Numbered from the stretch's first letter, positions 45,112 to 56,659 are shown. The stretch: 64,000 nucleotides of DNA from Massilia putida (GCF_001941825.1 NZ_CP019038.1:496001-560000); one strand, 5' to 3'. The notes: generated from the letters alone by a model not told the origin. Made by a program: numbers and translations.

Positions 45112-48100
45112 GGCTTGCGCAGCACGAGGGCGTCGGGCCAGTTGTTGACTTCCCCGCTGCCCGTCGCGAACACGATGCGGATGCCGGGCGCCAGGGTGCG
45201 CGCCTGCGCGGCCAGCAGGTCGCCCGACATGCCCGGCAGCTGCACGTCCGTGATGAGCATGTCGGATGCCGCCGAGACCAGCGCCAGCCCCTGCTCCGCG
45301 TCGACGGCTTCGAGCACGTCGTGCCCCAGGTGGCGCAGCAGCGCGGCCGTCGAATCGCGGATCTCGTCCTCGTCTTCCACCAGCACGATGCGCAGCCGGC
45401 CGCCGTCGCGCGATCCCGCCGGCGCCGGCACGGCCGGCGCGTCGTCGGCGTGGACGCGGTTGCGCTGGTTCGCCAGCACCTGGCGGATGCGCCGCGCGAG
45501 GCTTTCGCGCGTGTACGGCTTGCCCAGCAATTCGACGCCGGGATCGAGGCGGCCGCCGTGCACGATGGCGTTTTCCGTGTACCCGGACGTGAACAGCACG
45601 GCCAGGTTCGGCAGGCGTTCGCGCGCCATGCGCGCCAGCTCCGGGCTGCGCAACGTGCCGGGCATGACGACGTCCGTGAACAGCACGTCGATAGGCACGC
45701 CCGATTCCACGACGGCCAGGGCGCTCGCCGCATCGGACGCCTTCAGCACGCGGTAGCCGAGCGCCGTCAGCATCTCGACGACGGTGGTGCGTACGGCTTC
45801 GTCGTCCTCCGCCACCAGGATCGTCTCGGTGCCGCCGACGGCCGGCTGCTGCGCGTCCGTCGGTCCCAGGAATTCCTCGGCCGCCGTCGTGCGCGGCAGG
45901 TACAGCTTGACGGTCGTGCCCTGCCCCGGTTCGCTGTAGATCTTGACGTGGCCGCCGGACTGCTTCACGAAGCCGTACACCATCGACAGGCCGAGGCCCG
46001 TCCCCTTGCCTTCGGCCTTCGTCGAAAAGAACGGTTCGAACGCCTGGCGCAGCACGTCGGGCGTCATGCCGGCGCCGGTGTCCGTCACGGCCAGCATCAC
46101 GTACTGGCCCGGCGCCACGTCCGCATGCGTGCGGCAATACAGGTCGTCCAGGATCGCGTTGTGGGCTTCGATCGTCAGCTTGCCCGCGCCATGCATCGCG
46201 TCGCGCGCATTGATCGCGAGATTGAGCACCGCGTTCTCGACCTGTGCGACGTCGACGGCGGTGTTCCACAAGCCGCCCGAGATCACGAGCTCCACCTCGA
46301 TCTCTTCGCCAAGCGCGCGCCGCAGCATGTCTTCCATGCCCGTCACGACGCGGCTGACCTTGACGACTTTCGGCTCCAGCGGCTGGCGGCGGCCGAACGC
46401 GAGCAGGTAGCTGGCCAGCTTCGCGCCCTTTTCCACGGCGGAGCGCGCGTTGCCGATCCAGCGTTGCGGTTCCGCGCCGCCGGTGTGCATTTCGAGCAGT
46501 TGCAGGTTGCCCGAGATGATCTGCAGGAGATTGTTGAAATCGTGCGCGACGCCGCCCGTCAGCTTGCCGATCGTCTCCATCTTCTGCGACTGCTGCAACG
46601 CCAGTTCCGTGCGGCGGATCTGCTCCGCCTGTTCGCGGTCGGCCGTGATGTCGCGCCCGATCGCGTGGATGAACTCGGCGTCCGGCGCGGCCGTCCACGA
46701 CAACACGCACCAGCTGCCGTCCTTGCGCCGGTAACGGTTCTCGAACTTGTAGACGTAGCAGCCTTCGCCCAGCGACGCCATCTGCGCTTTGGTCGCGGCC
46801 TGGTCGTCCGGGTGGACCAGCTGCAGGAAGTTCTTGCCGACGATGTCGTGCTCGGACCAGCCCAGCAGTGACCCGAACGACGGACTCACGGCTTCGATGA
46901 CGCCGTCGAAACCGGCGACCAGCATGACGTCGCGCGACAGCCGCCACATGCGGTCGCGCTCCTTCGTCCGCCGCGCGACCGTCGATTCCAGGTCGGCGTT
47001 GAGGCTCGCGAGGCGCTCGGCGTTGACCTTCTGGTCTTCGATGTCGACGCTGGTACCAATCCAGCGCACGACCTCGCCGTCCGCATCGCGCAGCGGCACC
47101 GCGCGCGACAGGTGCCAGCGGTACGCGCCGTCCGCGCGGCGCAGGCGGAATTCCGCATCGTAGCCGGTCCCGGACGCCACGGCGGCGCCCCAGCGCGCCT
47201 GCACGGCCGCCAAATCGTCGGGATGCACGGTGGACGTCCACCCGGCACCCGCCAGGCCGTGGTGATCCACGCCGCTGTACGCGTACACGTGGGCGTTGAA
47301 CCAATCCAGCTGGCCGCACCGCGTGGCCGTCCACACCTGGTTCGGCATCGCCTCGGCGAACGTACGGAATTTTTCCTCGCTGTCGCGCAGCGCGCGCTCG
47401 GCCTCGACGCGCTCGGTGACGTCGCTGCCCTGCACGAATATGCCGAACACCGAACCGTCCTCGCGCTTGACGGGCTGGTAGACGAAGTCGACGTAGTGCA
47501 GCCTGCGGTCGCCGTCCGCCGCGGCAAGCCACAAGGGACTGGCCGTCGCCGAGTACGCCTTCCCGGTGAGATAGACCTGGTCGAGGATCGCGATCACGCC
47601 CTGCGGCACCGTTTCCGGCATCGCCTCGCGGATCGGCTTGCCGATCAGTTCGCGCTGCGCGGCCAGCGTGCGGTAAGCGCCATTCGCGGACTGGATGACG
47701 TGATCGAAGCCCGCCAGCTGGGCCATGAAGCCGGGCGCCTGCTCGAACATGGCCTGCAGCCGGCCATGCTCGCCGCTGAGCCAGCGCTCGGCGCGCACCT
47801 TGGCGGTCGTCTCGACGACGATGGCGATGACGCCCACGACGACGCCGCCGGCGTCGACGATGGGCGAGTAATCGAGGTTCATCCACACCTGCTCCGGCTT
47901 GCCGCTGCGGTGCAGGGTGAGTTCCTGGTCGCGGTACGACAAGGTGCCGCCGGCCAGGCCGACTTTCATCACGTTGTCGTTGAACTCGGCCACCTCGGGC
48001 CAGCCTTCGCGCACCCGCGAGCCGAGCAGGCGCGGATGGCGGCCGCCGGCGAAGCCCGAGTAGGCATCGTTGTAGATCATGACGCCGTCCTCGCCCCACA

Positions 48101-48275
48101 AGGTAACGATGGGTACCGGCGAGCGCAGGATCAGTTCGACGGTCGTGCGCAGCACATCGGGCCAGCGCTCGATGGCGCCGAGGCTCGTGGCGCTCCAGTC
48201 GTGGCCGTCGATGATCGCGCCCAGCAGGCCGCCGCCCGCGCTAAATGTCCTGACCGCAGCCGCCTGGTTCAACAT
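45072..48275 (-). CDS. Hybrid histidine kinase, multi-PAS-HK-REC-REC
   Basis: This is a 1067-residue cytoplasmic hybrid kinase. About four PAS domains lie in the N-terminal half (roughly 40-165, 175-300, 310-430 and 455-570). The phospho-His is in LTGGVAHDFNN. The HATPase has GTGLGLSMVYGF. Receiver 1 has its Asp in VLFTDVVMPG and GGRLDPGVELLGKPY; receiver 2 has its Asp in LITDVQLPGMSGD. No membrane segment. The C-terminal half is a clear paralogue of the kinase at 35910. It is divergent from the Bkd operon, 282 bases away. Confidence 0.92.
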   Translation of the reverse strand: MLNQAAAVRTFSAGGGLLGAIIDGHDWSATSLGAIERWPDVLRTTVELILRSPVPIVTLWGEDGVMIYNDAYSGFAGGRHPRLLGSRVREGWPEVAEFNDNVMKVGLAGGTLSYRDQELTLHRSGKPEQVWMNLDYSPIVDAGGVVVGVIAIVVETTAKVRAERWLSGEHGRLQAMFEQAPGFMAQLAGFDHVIQSANGAYRTLAAQRELIGKPIREAMPETVPQGVIAILDQVYLTGKAYSATASPLWLAAADGDRRLHYVDFVYQPVKREDGSVFGIFVQGSDVTERVEAERALRDSEEKFRTFAEAMPNQVWTATRCGQLDWFNAHVYAYSGVDHHGLAGAGWTSTVHPDDLAAVQARWGAAVASGTGYDAEFRLRRADGAYRWHLSRAVPLRDADGEVVRWIGTSVDIEDQKVNAERLASLNADLESTVARRTKERDRMWRLSRDVMLVAGFDGVIEAVSPSFGSLLGWSEHDIVGKNFLQLVHPDDQAATKAQMASLGEGCYVYKFENRYRRKDGSWCVLSWTAAPDAEFIHAIGRDITADREQAEQIRRTELALQQSQKMETIGKLTGGVAHDFNNLLQIISGNLQLLEMHTGGAEPQRWIGNARSAVEKGAKLASYLLAFGRRQPLEPKVVKVSRVVTGMEDMLRRALGEEIEVELVISGGLWNTAVDVAQVENAVLNLAINARDAMHGAGKLTIEAHNAILDDLYCRTHADVAPGQYVMLAVTDTGAGMTPDVLRQAFEPFFSTKAEGKGTGLGLSMVYGFVKQSGGHVKIYSEPGQGTTVKLYLPRTTAAEEFLGPTDAQQPAVGGTETILVAEDDEAVRTTVVEMLTALGYRVLKASDAASALAVVESGVPIDVLFTDVVMPGTLRSPELARMARERLPNLAVLFTSGYTENAIVHGGRLDPGVELLGKPYTRESLARRIRQVLANQRNRVHADDAPAVPAPAGSRDGGRLRIVLVEDEDEIRDSTAALLRHLGHDVLEAVDAEQGLALVSAASDMLITDVQLPGMSGDLLAAQARTLAPGIRIVFATGSGEVNNWPDALVLRKPYDLAALMAVLAV

Positions 48276-48404
48276 CTTGTCAATATGTCCACTTGGGTTA
48301 TCGAGCCCGCAATTCTAATCGCGTTCGCATTCCTGGTGGAACACGATTCGCGAGGGGCGCCCCGCTTGTCCGAATCGGCCCCCGTTCGCTGCGCCGCATG
48401 CTAA

Positions 48405-49790
<1,386 letters not shown>

Positions 49791-49791
49791 C

Positions 49792-50835
49792 GTGAAACGA
49801 GACATCGACAACGACATCACCACGACCCCGATGACCATGATCCAGGCCCTCCGTTCGGCCATGGACGTCATGCTCGGGCGCGACGACAACGTCGTCATCT
49901 ACGGCCAGGACGTCGGCTATTTCGGCGGCGTGTTCCGCGTCACCGACGGCCTGCAGGCGAAGTACGGCACGAACCGCTGCTTCGATGCGCCGATCTCGGA
50001 AGGCGGCATCGTGGGCACGGCCGTCGGCATGGCGGCGTACGGCCTGCGGCCCGTCGTCGAAATCCAGTTCGCCGACTACTTTTATCCGGCCACCGACCAG
50101 ATCGTGTCGGAGGCGGCGCGCCTGCGCTACCGCTCCGCCGGCGATTTCACGGCACCGCTGACGATCCGCATGCCTTGCGGCGGCGGCATCTACGGCGGCC
50201 AGACGCACAGCCAGAGCCCGGAAGCGTTCTTCACGCACGTGTGCGGCCTGCGCACGGTGATGCCGTCGAACCCGTACGATGCGAAGGGCCTCTTGATCGC
50301 GGCGATCGAGAACGACGACCCGGTCATCTTCCTGGAACCGAAGCGGCTGTACAACGGCCCGTTCGACGGCCGCCACGACCGCCCCGTCGTATCGTGGTCC
50401 AAGCATCCGAAGGGCGAAGTCCCGGAAGGCTATTACACGGTCCCGCTGGACAAGGCCGCGGTGTTCCGCGCAGGCAGCGACCTCACGGTGCTCACGTACG
50501 GCACCATGGTATGGGTGTCGGAAGCGGCCGCCATGGAAACCGGCATCGACGCCGAGATCATCGACCTGCGCACCCTGTGGCCGCTGGACCTGGAGACGGT
50601 GGTGGCATCCGTCAGGAAGACGGGCCGCTGCGTGGTCGTGCACGAGGCGACGCGCACGAGCGGCTTCGGCGCGGAGCTGGCCGCGCTCGTGCAGGAGCAC
50701 TGCTTCTACCACCTGGAGGCGCCCATCGAACGCGTGACCGGCTGGGACACGCCGTATCCGCACGCGCAGGAATGGGCGTATTTTCCGGGGCCAAGCCGCG
50801 TGGGCGCGGCATTCAAGCGAGCGATGGAGGCCTGA
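49792..50835 (+). CDS. bkdA2: Branched-chain 2-oxoacid dehydrogenase E1 beta
   Basis: This is the 347-residue beta subunit of E1. The transketolase-type pyrimidine domain contains GQDVGYFGGVFRVT, FDAPISEGGIVGTAVGMA and EIQFADYFYPATDQ. The C-terminal transketolase domain shows EIIDLRTLWPLDLETV. Start is GTG 49792, one base after the E1 alpha stop. Translational coupling is likely. Confidence 0.95.
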   Translation: MKRDIDNDITTTPMTMIQALRSAMDVMLGRDDNVVIYGQDVGYFGGVFRVTDGLQAKYGTNRCFDAPISEGGIVGTAVGMAAYGLRPVVEIQFADYFYPATDQIVSEAARLRYRSAGDFTAPLTIRMPCGGGIYGGQTHSQSPEAFFTHVCGLRTVMPSNPYDAKGLLIAAIENDDPVIFLEPKRLYNGPFDGRHDRPVVSWSKHPKGEVPEGYYTVPLDKAAVFRAGSDLTVLTYGTMVWVSEAAAMETGIDAEIIDLRTLWPLDLETVVASVRKTGRCVVVHEATRTSGFGAELAALVQEHCFYHLEAPIERVTGWDTPYPHAQEWAYFPGPSRVGAAFKRAMEA

Positions 50836-50837
50836 GG

Positions 50838-52163
50838 ATGGGACATCATGTGATCAAGATGCCGGACCTGGGCGAAGGCATCGCGGAAGTGGAAGTCGTC
50901 GCGTGGCGCGTGCAGCCGGGCGACACCGTCGTCGAGGACCAGGTCCTGGCCGACGTCATGACGGACAAGGCGACCGTCGAGATTCCGTCGCCGGTGCACG
51001 GCACGGTCGTGGCCCTCGGCGGCAAGGTCGGCGAATCGCTGGCCGTCGGGGCGGAGCTGATCCGGCTCGACGTCGAAGGCGCGGGCAACGCGCCGGCGGC
51101 CGCGCAACCGGCGCCCGCGGCCGACGAACCGGCCGACGTGCCGCACGGCTTCGTGCCGGAGCCGCCGCGCGTGGCGGAAGCGGCGGCGAGCGTCGCGGAG
51201 GCGCCGGCCGTCGCGGCGCCCCCGCAGCGCCCCGCACCCGCACCCGCACCCGCACGAACACCGGCGCCTGCCCCGCGTCCGCCCGGTGAAAAACCGCTGG
51301 CCGCGCCCGCCGTGCGCAAGCGTGCCTGGGACCTCGGCATCGAACTGCAATACGTGGCCGGCAGCGGTCCGGCGGGACGCATCACGCACGCCGATCTGGA
51401 TGCGTACCTCGCCGGCCATCGCCGCGGCCACGCGGCGGCCGCGGACGAACGCTATGCGCAACTGGAGGGCGAGGAAGCGATTCCCCTGATCGGCCTGCGC
51501 CGCAAGATCGCCGAGAAGATGCAGCTGGCGAAGCGCCGGATACCGCACTTCACGTATGTCGAGGAAGTCGACGTGACGGAGCTGGAGGCCTTGCGCGGCC
51601 AGCTGAACGCGCGCTATGGCGAGGAACGGGGCAAGCTCACGTTGCTGCCGCTCTTGATGCGCGCCGTCGTCCTCGCCGTGCGCAAGTTCCCGGAAGTGAA
51701 CGCGCGCTACGACGACGAGGCGAACGTGGTCACGCGGTATCAACCCGTCCACATCGGCATCGCGACGCAGACGGACGCCGGCCTGATGGTGCCCGTCGTG
51801 CACCATGCGGAGGCGCGCGATCCGTGGTCCAGCGCGACCGAGATCGCGCGCCTGGCCGACGCGGCCCGCCACGGCAAGGCGGCGCGCGACGAGCTGTCCG
51901 GCTCGACGATCACGATCACGAGCCTCGGCGCGCTGGGCGGCATCGTCAGCACGCCGGTCATCAACCATCCGGAAGTGGCCATCGTGGGCGTGAACCGCAT
52001 CGTCGACCGGCCCGTCATCCGGAACGGCGGCATGGTGGCGCGCAAGCTGATGAATCTGTCGTCGTCGTTCGACCACCGCGTCATCGACGGGATGGTGGCG
52101 GCCGAATTCATCCAGACGATCCGCGGCTACCTCGAGTCGCCGGCTACCCTGTTCGTGGAGTGA
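50838..52163 (+). CDS. bkdB: Branched-chain 2-oxoacid dehydrogenase E2 (lipoamide acyltransferase)
   Basis: This is the 441-residue core of the complex. One lipoyl domain (1-78) has the lipoylated Lys in [15 protein letters not shown] long Pro/Ala linker follows, then the E1/E3-binding domain (about 155-190, [14 protein letters not shown]). The acyltransferase domain has the catalytic signature [10 protein letters not shown] run of CCCGCA repeats at 51236-51253 only encodes the linker. The ATG follows E1 beta by two bases. Confidence 0.95.
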   Translation: MGHHVIKMPDLGEGIAEVEVVAWRVQPGDTVVEDQVLADVMTDKATVEIPSPVHGTVVALGGKVGESLAVGAELIRLDVEGAGNAPAAAQPAPAADEPADVPHGFVPEPPRVAEAAASVAEAPAVAAPPQRPAPAPAPARTPAPAPRPPGEKPLAAPAVRKRAWDLGIELQYVAGSGPAGRITHADLDAYLAGHRRGHAAAADERYAQLEGEEAIPLIGLRRKIAEKMQLAKRRIPHFTYVEEVDVTELEALRGQLNARYGEERGKLTLLPLLMRAVVLAVRKFPEVNARYDDEANVVTRYQPVHIGIATQTDAGLMVPVVHHAEARDPWSSATEIARLADAARHGKAARDELSGSTITITSLGALGGIVSTPVINHPEVAIVGVNRIVDRPVIRNGGMVARKLMNLSSSFDHRVIDGMVAAEFIQTIRGYLESPATLFVE

Positions 52164-52167
52164 ACGC

Positions 52168-53556
52168 ATGGCGATCAATATCGAAAACACGACGCTGCTC
52201 GTCATCGGCGGCGGCCCGGGCGGCTATGTCGCGGCGATCCGCGCCGGCCAGCTCGGCATTCCGACCGTGCTCGTCGAAGGGGCGGACCTGGGCGGCACGT
52301 GCCTGAACATCGGCTGCATCCCGTCCAAGGCCCTGATTCACGCGGCGGACGCGTTCCACCAGGCCGCGAGTCATGCGCACGACTCGCCGCTCGGCATCCG
52401 CGCGGGCGCGCCGACCATCGACATCAACCGCACGGTCGCGTGGAAGGACGGCATCGTCAAACGGCTGACGGGCGGCGTCGGCGCGCTGCTGAAAAAGAAC
52501 GGCGTGAAGGTCGTGCAAGGCTGGGCGCGCATCGTGGACGGCAAGACGGTCGAAGTGGGCGATCTGCGCATCCGCTGCGAGCACCTGCTGCTGGCGACCG
52601 GATCGGCGCCCGTGGAACTGCCGTTCCTGCCGTTCGGCGGTCATGTCGTGTCGTCGACGGAAGCGCTGGCCCCGGCGACGCTGCCCGAACACCTGGTGGT
52701 CGTCGGTGCGGGCTATATCGGACTGGAACTCGGCATCGCCTACCGCAAGCTGGGCGCGCGCGTGACGGTCGTGGAAGCGGCCGGCCGCGTGCTGCCCGCC
52801 TACGACGATGAACTCGTGAAGCCCGTCGCGACGAGCCTCGAGCGTCTGGGCATCGACGTCCACCTGGAGGCCAGCGTGATGGGCCTGACGGACGACGGCA
52901 GCGGTGTGCGCATGAAGAACGGCGGCGGTGACGAGGCCGTGCTGGCGGCGGACCGCGTGCTCGTCGCCGTCGGCCGCCGTCCGCGCACGGAAGGGTATGG
53001 CCTGGAAAGCCTGCTGCTCGACATGAACGGGCGTTTCGTACGCATCGACAACCAGTGCCGCACGTCGATGCGCAACGTGTGGGCGATCGGCGACCTGACG
53101 GGCGAACCGATGCTCGCGCACCGTGCCATGGCCCAGGGCGAGATGGTGGCCGAACTCATTGCCGGCAAGCGCCGCCACTTCGCGCCGGCCGCAATTCCCG
53201 CCGTCTGCTTCACGGATCCGGAAGTGGTCGTCGTCGGCATGACGCCGCAGGAGGCCGCCGACCTGGGGAGCGACTGCATCGCGGCGAGCTTCCCGTTCGC
53301 CGCGAACGGCCGCGCGATGACGCTCGCGTCGACGGATGGTTTCGTGCGTGTCGTCGCGCGCAAGGACAACCACGTCATCGTCGGCTGGCAGGCCGTGGGC
53401 GGCGCCGTGTCCGAGCTGTCGACGGCGTTCGTGCAATCCATCGAGATGGGCGCGCAGCTCGAGGACGTGGCGGGCACCATCCACGCGCATCCGACCTTGG
53501 GCGAAGCCGTGCAGGAAGCGGCGCTGCGCGCGCTGGGACAGGCGCTGCACATTTGA
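52168..53556 (+). CDS. lpdA: Dihydrolipoyl dehydrogenase (E3)
   Basis: This 462-residue flavoprotein reoxidises the lipoyl arms of the E2 core. The FAD motif [17 protein letters not shown], redox-active disulfide [17 protein letters not shown], the NAD motif [20 protein letters not shown], and the C-terminal [15 protein letters not shown] with the active His and Glu are all present. It begins 4 bases after bkdB and ends the operon. Confidence 0.96.
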   Translation: MAINIENTTLLVIGGGPGGYVAAIRAGQLGIPTVLVEGADLGGTCLNIGCIPSKALIHAADAFHQAASHAHDSPLGIRAGAPTIDINRTVAWKDGIVKRLTGGVGALLKKNGVKVVQGWARIVDGKTVEVGDLRIRCEHLLLATGSAPVELPFLPFGGHVVSSTEALAPATLPEHLVVVGAGYIGLELGIAYRKLGARVTVVEAAGRVLPAYDDELVKPVATSLERLGIDVHLEASVMGLTDDGSGVRMKNGGGDEAVLAADRVLVAVGRRPRTEGYGLESLLLDMNGRFVRIDNQCRTSMRNVWAIGDLTGEPMLAHRAMAQGEMVAELIAGKRRHFAPAAIPAVCFTDPEVVVVGMTPQEAADLGSDCIAASFPFAANGRAMTLASTDGFVRVVARKDNHVIVGWQAVGGAVSELSTAFVQSIEMGAQLEDVAGTIHAHPTLGEAVQEAALRALGQALHI

Positions 53557-53592
53557 ATGATGGCACGAGCCCACACGACCTGATGAATAGAC

Positions 53593-53636
53593 GCACGGGC
53601 GAAACCGCGTCGCCCCCGACGCGATGCCGCCCGTGC
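53593..53636. terminator. Nested hairpin between lpdA and the small hydrophilic gene
   Basis: GCACGGGC/GCCCGTGC form the outer 8-bp stem and CGCGTCG/CGACGCG the inner 7-bp stem around a CCCC loop. It lies between convergent genes and has no T-run, so it is a probable mRNA 3' end rather than a proven terminator. Confidence 0.55.
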
Positions 53637-53696
53637 CGCGCACCAGGCCGCTGGCACGCCCCCGATCCCGGACCAGGCCCGGGCCTTGCTACTTCG

Positions 53697-54020
53697 TTAC
53701 CTGCGCTTGGTGGCGCCGCCCTGCTCCGCGTCGCTGTCCGACTGGCGGCTGCCCGCGTTGCCGGTGCTTAAGCTGCCGATGCCGCCGAGCCCCGTCTGCA
53801 GTTCGCCCGCTTCCTCGCCGACATAGCCTTCGCCGTCGCGTTCCGCGTCGTTGCTCAGCAGGTCGTCCGTGCGGCCTTTTTGCAGATTGCCGCCCGTATC
53901 CGATTGCGCATTGGTGCCCGTGCCGCCGACGCCCAGCGTGCCGGCCGCGCTCGAGCCGTCCTTCGTCACCTGATCGTAGTTGCGCCCTTTGGCGTCCTTG
54001 CCTTCGCTCTGCATGGACAT
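53697..54020 (-). CDS. Small hydrophilic Gly/Ser/Asp-rich protein
   Basis: This 107-residue protein is very hydrophilic with no cysteine and no hydrophobic segment. It is rich in Gly, Ser, Asp and Gln (GTLGVGGTGTNAQSDTGGN and similar). This look fits intrinsically disordered or desiccation/stress-linked proteins, but no family is recognised. The ATG at 54020 has GGAG 7 bases upstream; the ATG at 54032 is a longer option. Confidence 0.6.
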   Translation of the reverse strand: MSMQSEGKDAKGRNYDQVTKDGSSAAGTLGVGGTGTNAQSDTGGNLQKGRTDDLLSNDAERDGEGYVGEEAGELQTGLGGIGSLSTGNAGSRQSDSDAEQGGATKRR

Positions 54021-54169
54021 GGGATTCTCCATTCGTTCGCGTTGACGACCATCTTAATCCTCTGGATCCTCCGGGCTATAGGCATGCACGCGGCTGGCTT
54101 GTAGGACATGTCGGGCGAGAATGCGTGCAGGATATGCTATAAAAGTGTGTTGCAATCATTAAAAGACGC

Positions 54170-54757
54170 ATGAACGAACCGAACATCCTGGTGGTCTTCG
54201 CCCACCCGGCGCCGCACCGCTCGCCGGTCCACCGAAGCCTGGCCGAGACGGCGCGCGCGCTGCCCGGCGTCGAGTTGCGCGACCTGTACGAGCTGTATCC
54301 CGACTTCGACATCGACGGCGAGCGCGAACGCGAATTGCTGCGCGCGGCCCACCTGCTCGTCTTCCTGCACCCGTTCCGCTGGTACGGCATGCCTGCGCTC
54401 GTGAAAGAATGGATGGACGTCCTGCTGCAGCCGGGCTGGGCATATAACGACGACAACCACACGGGCGAATGCGCGCTGCGCGGCAAAAGCTTCTGGCTCG
54501 TCACGACGACGGGCAGCGGGCCGGACGCTTACCAGCCCGGCGGCCTGCACGGCCGCCCGTTCACGGACTTTCTCGCGCCGTACGAGGCGACGGCCGCGCT
54601 GTGCGGCATGGACTGGATCGCGCCGCTCGTCATGCACGGATCGGCCCAGGCGACGCCGGAAGCCGTCGACGCCCTCGCGGCCGAGTTCCGGCGCCGCCTC
54701 GAAGGATACGCGGGTCTGGCGAACGCCGCCGCGGAGGAGCGTGCGCATGGAACATAA
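54170..54757 (+). CDS. kefF: KefF/KefG-like NAD(P)H quinone oxidoreductase
   Basis: This is a 195-residue flavodoxin-like protein. The FMN loop is FAHPAPHRSPVHRSL, and the conserved FLHPFRWYGMPALVKEWMD and TTTGSGPDAY(Q) regions of the KefF/KefG/Mda family are present. It acts as the ancillary subunit that activates the adjacent potassium efflux protein. It overlaps the kefC-like gene by 11 bases. Confidence 0.92.
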   Translation: MNEPNILVVFAHPAPHRSPVHRSLAETARALPGVELRDLYELYPDFDIDGERERELLRAAHLLVFLHPFRWYGMPALVKEWMDVLLQPGWAYNDDNHTGECALRGKSFWLVTTTGSGPDAYQPGGLHGRPFTDFLAPYEATAALCGMDWIAPLVMHGSAQATPEAVDALAAEFRRRLEGYAGLANAAAEERAHGT

Positions 54758-56555
54758 CCTCCTGCAAAACGCGGTCGTCTACCTCGGCGCCGCCGTGCTG
54801 GTCGTGCCGCTGGCGAAACGCCTGGGCATGGGCGCCGTGCTGGGCTACCTGGTGGCCGGCATCCTGATCGGGCCCTTCGGCCTGCGCTTCGTCGCGGACG
54901 GCGAAGACGCCCTGCACTTCGCCGAATTCGGCGTCGTGCTGCTGCTGTTCCTGATCGGCCTCGAACTGGAGCCGAGCCGGCTGTGGGCGCTGCGGCGCCC
55001 GATCTTCGGCTGGGGCGGCGCGCAGGTCGCGGGCGTCGCGGCCGGCCTGTTCGGCGCGGCGCTGCTGGCCGGGATCGATTGGAAAGTCGCGCTGATCGCG
55101 GGCCTCGGCCTGTCGTTGTCGTCGACGGCGATCGCCCTCGCCTCGCTGGAGGAACGCAACCTGATGCCGACGCCGGCCGGCCAGGCCGGCTTCGCGATAT
55201 TGCTGTTCCAGGACATCGCCGCGATCCCGATGATCGCCATCGTGCCGCTGCTGGGCGTGCCGGAATCGGCGGGCGGCGGAGGCAATGCGTGGATCGCCGC
55301 GCTGAAAGTCGCGGGCGTCCTCGCAGGCCTCGTCGTCGCGGGCCGGTTCCTCATCCGCCCGCTGCTGCGCATCATCGCGAAGACCGACACGCGCGAGATC
55401 TTCACGGCATTCGCGCTGCTGCTCGTCATCGCGATCTCGCTGCTGATGCAGTGGGTGGGCATGTCGATGGCCCTCGGCGCCTTCATGGCCGGCGTGCTGC
55501 TCGCCGATTCCGAATACCGCCACGCGCTCGAGACCGACCTGGAACCGTTCAAGGGCCTGCTGCTCGGGCTGTTCTTCATCGCGGTCGGCATGTCGGTCGA
55601 CTTCGCCGTGTTCCTTGCCCAACCGGGCCTCGTGCTGGGCCTCGTCGCCGCCTTCCTCGTGATCAAGGTCGCGGTGCTGTACGGCCTGTCGCGCGGCCTG
55701 GACATCGCGCGCGGCCAGCACCTGCAGTTCGCGCTGCTGCTCGCCCAGGGCGGCGAATTCGCGTTCGTCGTGTTCGGCGCCGCGGCCACCGCGCGCGTCT
55801 TCTCGCCGGACGTCGCGTCCATCCTCGTGGTGGTCGTCGCACTGTCGATGGTCGTGACGCCGCTCGCGCTGATGGCCTTCGACCGCCTCGCGGCCGCGCG
55901 CGAATGCGCGGGCGGCAAGCGCGAGGCCGACCGCATCGAGCCGAACGAAGACCACGTGATCGTCGCCGGTTTCGGCCGCTTCGGCCAGATCGTCGGCCGC
56001 TTCCTGCATGCGAACCACGTGCGTCTGACGGTGCTCGACCACGACCCGGACCAGATCGAGGTGCTGCGCCATTTCGGCTTCAAGGTCTTTTACGGCGACG
56101 CGACGCGGCCCGACCTGCTACGCGCGGCGGGCGCCGCGAAGGCGCGCGCCGTCGTCGTCGCCATCGACGATATCGAGGACAGCTTGAAACTCGTCGACGC
56201 CGTGCGCCGCGAGTATCCCGACCTGCCCGTGTTTGCCCGCGCCCGCAACGTGACGCATTACTACCAGCTGATGGACCGCGGCGTGGAGCTCATCGAACGC
56301 GAGACGTTCGAGGCGGCGCTGCGGCTGGGCCGCTCCGTGATGACGGCGGGCCTCGGCCAGAGCGCGTACGCGACGCGCCAGGCGGCCCTGAAGTTCAGGC
56401 GCTACAATAAGCAGACGCTCGACGCGGTCTACCCGTATTACAAGGACCGGGAGGCGTTCGTGTCGATGGCCAAGCGGGCGCGCGAAGAGCTGGAAGCGAT
56501 GATTTCGCGGGACCGCAAGGCGTTCGACGAAGAAACCGGCAGCGACTGGGATTGA
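54747..56555 (+). CDS. kefC: Glutathione-regulated potassium efflux protein KefB/KefC
   Basis: This is a 602-residue antiporter. The membrane domain (about 1-380) has roughly 12 helices of the CPA2 type, with LSSTAIALASLEERNLM and LFQDIAAIPMIA typical of the group. The RCK_N domain (about 400-520) has the nucleotide-binding GFGRFGQIVGRFL and a following acidic residue. Kef systems lower cytoplasmic pH to survive electrophiles. GGAGG precedes the ATG at 54747; a GTG at 54741 is the alternative. Pairs with the upstream oxidoreductase. Confidence 0.94.
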   Translation: MEHNLLQNAVVYLGAAVLVVPLAKRLGMGAVLGYLVAGILIGPFGLRFVADGEDALHFAEFGVVLLLFLIGLELEPSRLWALRRPIFGWGGAQVAGVAAGLFGAALLAGIDWKVALIAGLGLSLSSTAIALASLEERNLMPTPAGQAGFAILLFQDIAAIPMIAIVPLLGVPESAGGGGNAWIAALKVAGVLAGLVVAGRFLIRPLLRIIAKTDTREIFTAFALLLVIAISLLMQWVGMSMALGAFMAGVLLADSEYRHALETDLEPFKGLLLGLFFIAVGMSVDFAVFLAQPGLVLGLVAAFLVIKVAVLYGLSRGLDIARGQHLQFALLLAQGGEFAFVVFGAAATARVFSPDVASILVVVVALSMVVTPLALMAFDRLAAARECAGGKREADRIEPNEDHVIVAGFGRFGQIVGRFLHANHVRLTVLDHDPDQIEVLRHFGFKVFYGDATRPDLLRAAGAAKARAVVVAIDDIEDSLKLVDAVRREYPDLPVFARARNVTHYYQLMDRGVELIERETFEAALRLGRSVMTAGLGQSAYATRQAALKFRRYNKQTLDAVYPYYKDREAFVSMAKRAREELEAMISRDRKAFDEETGSDWD

Positions 56556-56559
56556 TGCA

Positions 56560-56659
56560 GGGTGGGCGGCTCCGCCGTTCACGCATTCGAACCACGTATG
56601 AATCGCCGCGCGGGCTTACATGCGACGCCTGGGCGCGTGGACGGACGAGCCGTCCACCC
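56560..56659. repeat. 100-bp hairpin element between kefC and the GH43 gene
   Basis: The element begins GGGTGGGCGGC and ends GCCGTCCACCC, which are inverted ends with one G-U pair. Each end forms its own hairpin: GTGGGCGGC/GCCGTTCAC at 56562-56582 and GTGGACGG/CCGTCCAC at 56637-56657. It lies between convergent genes, starting 5 bases after the kefC stop and reaching the GH43 stop. It looks like a repeat of the REP/mini-element type that serves as a transcription end for both genes. Confidence 0.65.

Noticed and set aside
43942..48099. A 1385-residue open frame on the minus strand
   Set aside because: It overlaps the multi-PAS hybrid kinase, the hydrolase and the TetR gene in another frame and has the Gly/Arg-rich composition of a shadow.
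51236..51253. A CCCGCA tandem repeat that could be a microsatellite or CRISPR-like unit
   Set aside because: It lies inside the E2 gene and encodes its Pro/Ala linker; there are no spacers.
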